A stretch of 64,000 bases of DNA from Catonia carolina. Taxonomy: Eukaryota > Arthropoda > Insecta > Hemiptera > Achilidae. The notes beneath the pieces were generated by a model. The model saw nothing but the letters and a program-made list of their open reading frames with translations, searched no databases and was not told the DNA's origin. Positions 56,535-64,000 of the stretch are shown piece after piece (positions within the stretch are counted from its first letter, which is position 1; each line of letters starts with the position of its first letter). The stretch lies in NCBI GenBank assembly GCA_035578175.1, contig JAQMRL010000012.1:19182048-19246047 (forward strand), written 5' to 3'. The position numbers and the translations under genes were made by a program.

Positions 56535-58393
56535 ACATAATGTTTTAAGAAATTTTTCCTAATCTGTAAATCAATGTTTGTAGTCAGTAAGCTGTTTTTC
56601 ATTTCAAAGGCTTTTCTAGCTTGAGCAATTCTACTCTTGATATCACTCGTGCTTCTACCATCCTTTGTTATTTTACTCCCTAGATAGCAGAATTCCCCAA
56701 CTTCCTGTATGTTCTCGTTGCCTACTTTTAAATTTCCCATCTCTTCTAAACCACTCTTGCTGCTGCACAACACTTTCGTTTTGTTCTTATTAATTTTCAT
56801 GAAGTAATCCTTCCTCAAGATCTCATCCATTCCATTTAAGGCATCCTCTAGTTCATTCTTTGCCTCGGCTAATACTACTATATCATCGGCGAATCTCAAC
56901 ATTTTTATTGTTTCTCCTTGAATTTTTATTCCTACGTCAAATTTCTCCTTCACTTCATTTATAGCCTCTTCTATATACAAGTTAAAAAGTAGTGGTGACA
57001 AAGAACAACCTTGTCGTACACCTTTTCTTACAGCAGCCTCTTTTTCGTACCCCTCGATTCTCAAAACAGCCGTTTGATTCTTATACAGACTGTAGATAAC
57101 TTTCCTTTCTTTGTATTTAATTCCTAGCCTTTTCAAAGTTTTAAACATTTTACTCCAGTTCAGATTGTCAAATGCTTTCTCTAAATCTACAAATGCCATA
57201 AAAGTAGTTTTATTTTTCTGTATCCTTTTCTCAAAAATCAGTCTCAGAGCCAATATTGCATCTCGAGTTCCCATTCTCCTTCTAAATCCAAATTGGTCAA
57301 TGTCCAATACTTCTTCTACTCGGTGTTCTATTCTCCTGTATATAATTCTTGTCAGTATCTTAGATGCATGGCATGTTAGGCTGATGGTTCTGTAATGTTC
57401 ACACTTCTCCGCTCCTGACTTTTTTGGTATTGGAATCATAATATTTTTTTTAAAGTCCGATGGTACCTCTCCACTCTCATACATTCTGCACACAAGTTTG
57501 TATAATTTGTTTTGAGCAACTTTGCCAAATCGTAATAATAATTCCGATGGTATGTTATCTATTCCTGGTGTCTTATTCATATTCATATCCTTAAGTGCCC
57601 GATCGAATTCTTCTCGTAGTATAGGGTCCCCTTTTTGATCTTCTTCAACATCAGTTTCTTGTTCTATCGCATCATATTCTAATTCTTTTCCCATGTAGAG
57701 TTGATTTACGTATTCCTTCCATCTTTCAGCTCTCTCTTGGCCATTCAACAATGGTTTACCACCTGCGCTTTGTAAATTAACAGCTTTCATCTTTCGTTCT
57801 CCAAAGTTTTCCCTTATTTTTCTATAAGCTGCGTCCACTTTACCAACTGCCATTTTACTTTCAATGTCCGTACATTTCGCTCTGATCCACTCTTCCTTCG
57901 CTTTCTTACACCTTTTGTTTATGGTATTTCTCAAGTAGCAATATTGCCTTTTACCTCTCTCGTCCTTTGCGTTTTTATATTTTCTTCGCTCATCCATCAG
58001 TTCTAAAATATCATTAGTAATCCACGGTTTCCTACCTCTTCTTTTAGTATGTCCTAACCATTCTTCCGCTGCTTTCACTACCACCTCCTTGAAGTTTATC
58101 CACTCCTCCTCTACATTTCCTGTGTCATTACCTCTTTCTTCTATCCCTTTTTGAATACTCTCCTGGAAACCTACCTGGTTGTCTTGTTCTCTTAGTTTGT
58201 CTACATCCCACCTAGCATTTCCCTGTCCCTTCTTCAGTTTTTTAAGTTTAAGCCTGCTATCCATTACTACTAAGTTATGATCACTCCCTATGTCTGCACC
58301 TGGATAGGCTTTACAGTTCATAATCTGGTTTCTGAATCTTTGTCTAACCATTATGTAATCTATTTGGTATCTTCCCTTGTCACCTGGCATCAT
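56498..58393 (-). pseudogene. LINE-R endonuclease end plus reverse transcriptase
   Basis: 631 codons. Residues 10-45 hold YQIDYIMV and IGSDHNLVVM, the end of an apurinic-type endonuclease (SDH catalytic motif). About 270-540 is the RT: KTPGIDNIPSELL, FGFRRRMGTRDAI, AFVDLEKAFDNLNW with a catalytic Asp, VRQGCSLSPLLFNLY, and LRFADDIVVLAE (FADD near residue 500). Then FCYLGSKIT and the frame ends after LKHYVWSVALYG. All RT catalytic residues are present. Frameshifts on both sides make the element non-functional as a whole. Confidence 0.9.
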
Positions 58394-58421
58394 CCAAGTG
58401 TATAACCTCCTTTTGTGATTC

Positions 58422-58715
58422 TTAAAGTGTATTGCCTATCACTAAATTATATTTGGAGCAGAAATCTACCAGCCGACTTCCTCTGTCATTTCTCTTCCCT
58501 AGACCATATTCTCCGACTATCTTTCCTTCTTTTCCTTCTCCAACTACTGCATTCCAGTCTCCCATAACTATCAAATTTTCATCACCCTTGACATATTTTA
58601 TTACTTCATCTAATTCCTCATATACTTGTTCTATTTCTTCCTCTCTGTGTGAAGACGTAGGCATGTAGACCTGCACTATAGTGGTAGACTTTGGTTTCAT
58701 ATCTACTCTAACCAT
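58422..58715 (-). pseudogene. LINE-R endonuclease fragment
   Basis: 97 codons: TTIVQVYMPTSSHREEEIEQ, NLIVMGDWNAVVGEG (the GDWNA active-site motif of LINE apurinic endonucleases), GSRLVDFCSKYNLVIGNT. The frame is lost by a one-base indel at about 58420, right before KNHKRRLYTWMMPG in the next frame. The first part of the domain is missing because of 5' truncation. Confidence 0.87.
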
Positions 58716-58735
58716 GATAATCCTATCACTACACT

Positions 58736-58780
58736 ACAAATATTTTTTGACACATTTATAATGTGTCAAAAAATATTTGT
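58736..58780. repeat. Perfect 20-bp inverted repeat at the LINE-R 5' junction
   Basis: Arms 58736-58755 and 58761-58780, loop TTATA. It includes the TSD, so one arm is LINE-side sequence and the other genomic flank. Confidence 0.92.
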
Positions 58781-59289
58781 ATTCACAGCTACTTCTGCTG
58801 ATTACACTGCCATTTTATCCTTAAGCGATAATGCAGTCCATCTATCTCAAAACTTATAAACTAACATGAACCAATTATTATATTATCTACAATATTGTAA
58901 CCTGAAAATTTAATTAAATGAAACTAAATCACTCCACACAATGTTCACACTCTGCCGCAATGATTACCCATCTGTATTTATTGCAGACCAGCCATTACGT
59001 ATGGCAGATACAGTAAAATACTAAGAAATAATATTTAACCGCTAACTGAAACATTTGTACTCTTTGGTACAAAACACTCAATGTTCATCAATGATTACTA
59101 TGAGTGGTTCAAGGAATATCACCAGAGAGTTCTTTATAATGGTGATAACCAGATACTGTAGTTCTTTATACCGATCAAATCTGTGGTATTGGGTTTTCGG
59201 AAAGTTACTATGCACTTGAACAATATAAGTGAAATGACTAAACTTTCTTAAGAAATAATTAATTTAATGACTACCTTATTATACATTAT
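58781..59289. other. Intergenic AT-rich DNA
   Basis: Nothing recognised. Confidence 0.4.
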
Positions 59290-59299
59290 TATTATGTCA

Positions 59300-59776
59300 T
59301 TATTGGATTGTATATAAAAGGTGTTGGAAATGGCCTCCTCTGGCATCAGTACAGCACTGCATTCATTTCAATTTGTTTTCGAACATTTTTCCCAACTCAC
59401 AGTGGTTCCGTGAATGTATGCCATTATCATCACAGTTTTTAGTTCATCAATTATGTGTGGTCTGATGCGATAAACTGTTTGTTTTGCTGCCCCCCCCCCC
59501 CACCACATTAAAAGTAATCTGGGGGTTGTCAGATCAAGCGATCTTGCAGCTATGAACTCCTGGAAATTATTCAATCACCAAAGTCATTACACAAGAAATA
59601 CATTGAAATGTTAAATGTGCGTGCTGTAGCGCCATCTTGTCGGAACCAAATGTTATTGATTTCCACTTCTGGTAACTGAGTAATGAATTTCGCTATACTA
59701 AGAACGAAATACTTGTTATTGATTTCCACTTCTGGTAACTGAGTAATTAATTTCACTATACTAAGAATGAAATATT
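59300..59776 (-). pseudogene. Tc1/IS630-type transposase relic
   Basis: The minus strand encodes NIWFRQDGATARTFNISM (the WFQQDGATAHTA block with the second catalytic Asp), then in shifted frames DLTTPRLL (from SPDLTPxDFFLWG) and VYRIRPHIIDELK. This is an insect Tc1/mariner-superfamily DDE transposase C-terminal half. A 63-bp in-frame tandem duplication (59651-59713, 59714-59776) repeats the segment ITQLPEVEINN. Confidence 0.75.
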
Positions 59777-61104
59777 TAGGCGAGTCGAGTTCTCACTCAT
59801 GTATCACTTCCATAACAACTAGACTCCCCTTACGCTCTTTACATTGTTACAAGAAGTACACTGTTTTTACATATTAGATTAAATAAATGTAGTTTATTCA
59901 CTGTACTTTTTCATTTACTGCATGTATTTTTATTGTATTTATTTACTGCAGTTGGGATAATATATTATTGTATTAATATAAATTAAGTAAGTGTAAATAG
60001 AATTGTATAACAGGTATCCCAATGAGATAATTATGATTTACATGAAAATTAATAAAACACTGGGAAAATAATCACAACTGAACCGAATAACTTCTTAAGG
60101 ATATAATAACCAAACTGAACTACACATCCTACAATATTTTCATGACTTAGCGCCAACTGACCCACCAACAGCCCTACTTGTAGGCTATAATTGTATTGTT
60201 TTGTTCTCTATTATAATATTTTTGACTATTTATAATATTGTAGATTTATAAACTCATTATTGTGTGCAGTTATAAACATACATTATAAAGAAATTGTAGG
60301 ATTATAGCAGCACTGAAGGCAATAAATTATTGATGTACACAAAACTTTTATGTCTGGGCAACTCAAAAATAATAAAAAACCTTCCATATTTTATTTTCAT
60401 TTTGATATAAAGTGATAACAAACTTATTACATTACATCACATTATAACAATGTTTATACTACTTTTTTTTGTAATTTTGAATCCACGCGATTGAATATTT
60501 ATTTAAAAAAGTTATATTGTATAGGTACATTACTCGTAGGGTGTGAACCAAAATGTAATTTACATCTTGTTTTAATTTTCTTATGAAAAATAAACTTAAC
60601 TAGTAATAAAACATATGCGCAGTAGTCCTGTATAATCAAATAGAACGATAAGCTAATTTTTGAACATGAAAGTAGAACAGTTTGAATTTTTTTGACGCAT
60701 ACGTCGCAAATATAATTAACTATCACTTGATGTGTATTAGATATTATAGGCGGAGTACAATTTTTGAGCGTTAATGGTGAAGTAAACTTTAAAATAAGGT
60801 GTAAGTTCAAGTCAACAGGAGCAGTCAGAGAGGAGAAATTGCTCGACTGGTGGGAGGGGCGAGGTGAGGAAGTGGGGAAGTACACAACAAACTCCCACCT
60901 GCCTAGATTTATCATGCTTATTATAAAATCTCAGTACAATAACATACACTATTGACTGTTTAAAAAAAATAATCCCACAATGCGTGCTCTTCTCATAGCA
61001 ACAACCTAATGGTGAAAAAATGTACCAATGCAAAGCAACTACTGTACAGTAACTTTGCAATGCGCAGTAACTTTCCAAACTCTCTGTATACTATTGTCTG
61101 GGGT
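59777..61104. other. Intergenic AT-rich DNA
   Basis: No gene supported. Frames at 60499-61220 on both strands are chance. Confidence 0.4.
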
Positions 61105-61310
61105 ATTTGAATTAAAACAAATTGCCAGATAAAATTATAAAAAACTTCTAATAGCAGCTTACCATTTTTTAATTCTATTTCATAAGTGATGTGCCATATT
61201 AGTTTTGGGTAACTCATCACAGAGTAACACAGAAAGAGTTTTTAAAATCCAGAATAAAACTATTAGATATAAGTTGGGAGTTAACCCCTTAACCTCATCC
61301 CTCTAACCCT
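61105..61310 (+). mobile_element. LINE-J fragment
   Basis: TTAAAACAAATTGCCAGAT, the AACTCATCACAGAGTAACAC block and GGAGTTAACCCCTTAACCTC match LINE-J at 16605-16800. Useful as an empty site for the Harbinger-like insertion at 29755. Confidence 0.7.
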
Positions 61311-61373
61311 CCTTCTAACCTGTATTGCCAACAATTAATTATTACCTACTTTCAAATTTTCTGGTTAAAAATA

Positions 61374-61415
61374 TTTATTTGCAACTATGAACAATGGTTC
61401 ATAGTTGCAAATAAA
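61374..61415. repeat. Perfect 19-bp inverted repeat, 4-base loop
   Basis: Arms 61374-61392 and 61397-61415 (GCAACTATGAAC ... GTTCATAGTTGC), loop AATG. It is followed by an A-rich run and a Rep-A end. Confidence 0.9.
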
Positions 61416-61439
61416 GAAAAAAAAAAAGAAAAAAAATTA

Positions 61440-63214
61440 GTAAATCCAGCATGAAACACTCATACGACATTCTCTTGACAATTTAAATAATAGCATATAT
61501 AACTTATGTTTAATCATTAGTAAACAATATAAAGAGATCAATTATTGAGAATTGAGACTGATAAAATGAGATTGATTATTGAGATAACTCTGACATTGAT
61601 TATTGAGAAAAGGATAAAGAAAAATAAATCTACTTGTATGGCATTTGTAGATTTAGAGAGAGCATTTGATAATCTGGACTAGAGTAAAATGTTTAAAACC
61701 ATGAAAAGGTTAGGAATTAAATAGATAAAAAGGAAAGTTATCTACGGTCTGCGTAAGAATTAAACGGCTGTTTTGAGCTGAGGGGTACGAAAAAGAAGCT
61801 ATTGTAAGAAAATGTGTATGACAAGGATGTTCATTGTCACCACTTCTTTTTAATTTGTATATAGAAGAGGCTATAAACGAAGTGAAGGCAAAATTTGATG
61901 CAGGAATAACAAATTCAAGGAGAAACAATAAAAATGCTGAGATTCACCAATGATACCGTAGTATTAGCTGAGACAAAGAAGAAGTAAAGGATATCTTAAA
62001 TGGAATGGATGAGATCATGAGAAAGGATTACTTCATGAAAATTAATAACAACAAAATAAAAGTGTTGTGCAGCAGCAAAAGTGGTTTAGAAGAGTTCAGA
62101 AATTAAAAAGTGTGAAACGAAAACAAATAGGAAGTTGAGGTATTCTACAATCTAGAAAGTAAAATAACAAAGGATGGTAGAAGCACAAGTGATATCAAAA
62201 GATTGCTCAAGCTAAAAGGGTCTTTGATATGAAAAACAGCTTACTGATGACAAACGTTGATTTACAGATTAGGAAAATTTCTTAAAACACTATGTTTGGA
62301 GTGTAGTATTACATGGGAGCGAAACGGGTGATAGGGGCTGTAGAAAGGAAGAGGACAGAAGCTTTCGAAATTTTGTATTATTGGAAAATGTTAAAGATTA
62401 GGTGGGTGGACAAAATTAACAATTAAGAGGTTCTTAGACAAGTGGATGAAAGAAGAAGTATATGGAAACACCTTACAAGAAGAAGGGTTAGGCTAGTGGG
62501 GAATATCTTAAGACACCCAGGTATTGCTCTATCAATAATGGAGGGTATTATTGAAGCAGTGAATTGTAGGAGGAGGGAAAGATTAGAATATTTAAAGCAA
62601 ATTACAAAAGATGTAGGGGTGTTACAGGTATGTAGTTATGAAACAACTTGCACAAGATAGAACAGCTTGCAGAACTGCATCAAAACAGTCAAGAGACTGA
62701 TGACCAAAAACTGTACAAAATGAAAACATAAGTAACCTAATTTTAATTATGAATGAACAATACAAAATAAAAATCAACCTCTGTTCGATTTAAAACATAC
62801 GGAAAAGCACTAATTGTCGCTAAACTAAGCATTGCACAAAAAAATGTTTGATACAAAGTTGTAGGATTTTAGTTTTCCTACAACTTGGTTATAACGTTTT
62901 TGCTCTAGAATAAATATTAAGGCCACAAACTAAAAAAAAAACAAATTTTTACCATGAGAGCACAGGACCCCCAAGAGTTTCAACAGGCATGACGCTCACC
63001 CCATTTTGTAGAGCATAAAAAATGTAGTAAATGAGGTGATTTAAAACAAATCGTTGGAGCCGTTTTTGATAAAATTGCACGAATAAACTACTACTTGTGG
63101 TTGATCGATTTTTATTAAAATATTCGTGTCGGGTCTCGTATTGGAACCAAACTTAAGTTTCAATTTTCAACTCTATTTAATTTTTAAAATTTTTGGCACA
63201 AACAAACAAACAAA

Positions 63215-63249
<35 letters not shown>

Positions 63250-63410
63250 CAATAGCTAAAAACATGTTTTTTGGGTTCAGGGGGCCTGAAAACATGTATA
63301 TCCGTTGAAAAATCGATTTTAAAAGATCGACATGAAACAAAAGGCCTGCTTTCCTTCACTATAATTATAATCTTTATCCATATACGGCAAGAGAAAGTAA
63401 AAATTACTTT
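61440..63410 (+). repeat. Rep-A copy, forward, split by LINE-R copy 3
   Basis: Left end 61440-61545 (CAGCATGAAACACTCATACG, CATTCTCTTGACA). Main part 62715-63410 with GCTAAACTAAGCATTG, (CAAA)n(CA)n at 63202-63246, the AGGGGGCCTGAAAACATGTA block and the ACGGCAAGAGAAAGTAAAAA end. Confidence 0.75.
61575..62712 (+). mobile_element. RTE-like LINE-R copy 3, heavily decayed
   Basis: Contains CATTTGTAGATTTAGAGAGA (VDLERAFD), GTTCATTGTCACCACTTCTT (CSLSPLL), GAGATTCACCAATGATACC (catalytic FADD now FTND) and DERRSIWKHLTRRRVRLVGN. It ends CAGTCAAGAGACTGATGACC, the same hairpin tail as copy 1. Stops and indels are frequent. Confidence 0.85.
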
Positions 63411-63789
63411 TTATCTTACCATACTCATAAGGTTGCAATTAGAAACGAAAATTTAATTGAAAGTACCCATCTACGTATACATTTTCCCATTGACATTGAT
63501 TATTATAAAAGTAACAAACACACACACACACACGCACACTCTACACTGATGAAAATTCTTTGATAAAATGTTGACGACGACTACTATTACTAACCTCATT
63601 TCAATTGATTCATTGACAATTTGTAAAAGACAGTTCCTTAATTAAATTGAAGCCCGACAATTTATTTGTTTCTGTCAGATTAATTACTCCATTGCTTTCA
63701 CGCTCTAATGTCCTTCATTCTCCAATAAAACTTATATTCAATTTCCTTAAAAATTATCACTTTTTACAATTCTGTAATTGCACAAGAAT
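63411..63789. other. AT-rich DNA with a short (CA)n
   Basis: (CA)n at 63517-63537; nothing else recognised. Confidence 0.4.
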
Positions 63790-64000
63790 AAAATAAAAAC
63801 ACCGCAGAGAAATACTCACACGACTTTCTCTTGCCGTTGTAATTAATGAACAATATAACCTACGTTTCATCATGAGTAAATAATGTAAAATGAAAACCAA
63901 AACCTTAATTTAATCATGAGTGAATGACGCTAAATTAAAATCAATCGCTGTTTGACTTAAAAATCACTAATATACGCTAAACCAGGATCTGTAGAAAAAA
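63790..64000 (+). repeat. Rep-A start, forward, cut by the window end
   Basis: AATACTCACACGACTTTCTCTTGCC, then the ATCATGAGTGAATGACGC block and ATACGCTAAACCAGGATCTG. The rest lies beyond the window. Confidence 0.7.

Larger units (their letters stand above)
56117..58750 (-). mobile_element. RTE-like LINE-R copy 1, 5'-truncated
   Basis: The most intact LINE in the window: endonuclease C-terminal part, RT and C-terminal region on the minus strand. It has almost no 3' UTR, and its 3' tail is a hairpin (CCAGTCGAGAGACTGATGAC) plus poly(A). 12-bp TSD CACATTTATAAT at 56105-56116 and 58751-58762. The last ~15 bp at the 5' end are the reverse complement of genomic flank beyond the TSD. Two frameshifts. 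Clade assignment (RTE-like) rests on motif style and the short 3' end. Confidence 0.88.

Noticed and set aside
60499..61220. Overlapping 75-138-codon frames on both strands
   Set aside because: No motifs, no splice signals, overlapping each other; chance frames.

Overview
The window is AT-rich, intron-rich and very repeat-rich DNA of an insect. A hemipteran is plausible from the transposon types, but the species cannot be fixed from sequence alone. The only host gene I can support is a serine/threonine kinase of the DRAK/STK17 (death-associated protein kinase related) family on the + strand. Six coding exons lie at 15849-16061, 17747-17885, 34303-34429, 37283-37331, 47923-48102 and 51264-53154. 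All splice phases agree, so they join into one open frame of about 865 codons ending at TAA 53152-53154. The first exon or exons (start codon and first part of the glycine loop) are missing, either upstream of the window or unrecognised before 15849.

Everything else is transposable elements, mostly inside the introns and upstream. 1-15.8 kb: dispersed Rep-A and Rep-D repeats, a ~440-bp tandem array, the Rep-C minisatellite, a (CGCA)/(CA) microsatellite, a perfect-looking hairpin and mariner fragments. 16-34 kb (16.4-kb intron): CR1/Jockey-type LINE fragments carrying nested insertions, a 1.2-kb fold-back element, a PIF/Harbinger-like element, a Merlin-derived MITE, tRNA-derived SINEs and a 720-bp polypyrimidine tract. 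35-37 kb: a Merlin DNA transposon with terminal inverted repeats (TIRs) and an 8-bp target-site duplication (TSD). It sits in a GC-rich, TATA-containing, LTR-like element that ends near a histone-type stem-loop. 38-51 kb: RTE-like and other LINE fragments, a solo LTR nested in an RTE copy, and SINEs flanking a kinase exon. 53-64 kb: downstream sequence with a 5'-truncated RTE-like LINE (minus strand), an R1-type fragment, a Tc1/IS630-type transposase relic and a third RTE copy.

Many insertions can be dated relative to each other because the window holds paralogous uninterrupted copies. Examples are a 508-bp solo LTR inside an RTE copy (5-bp TSD), a Harbinger-like element and a SINE inside one LINE copy, and a TIR element plus Rep-E inside a SINE copy. 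The most interesting relationship is between a ~400-bp short retroposon (here SINE-B) and the RTE-like LINE. Both end in a similar 24-nt hairpin tail whose stem shows a compensatory base-pair change, suggesting that the LINE mobilises the SINE. I see no bacterial-type operon, CRISPR array, rRNA or intact tRNA gene. I found no clearly new biological system, but several element families look undescribed or worth classifying.
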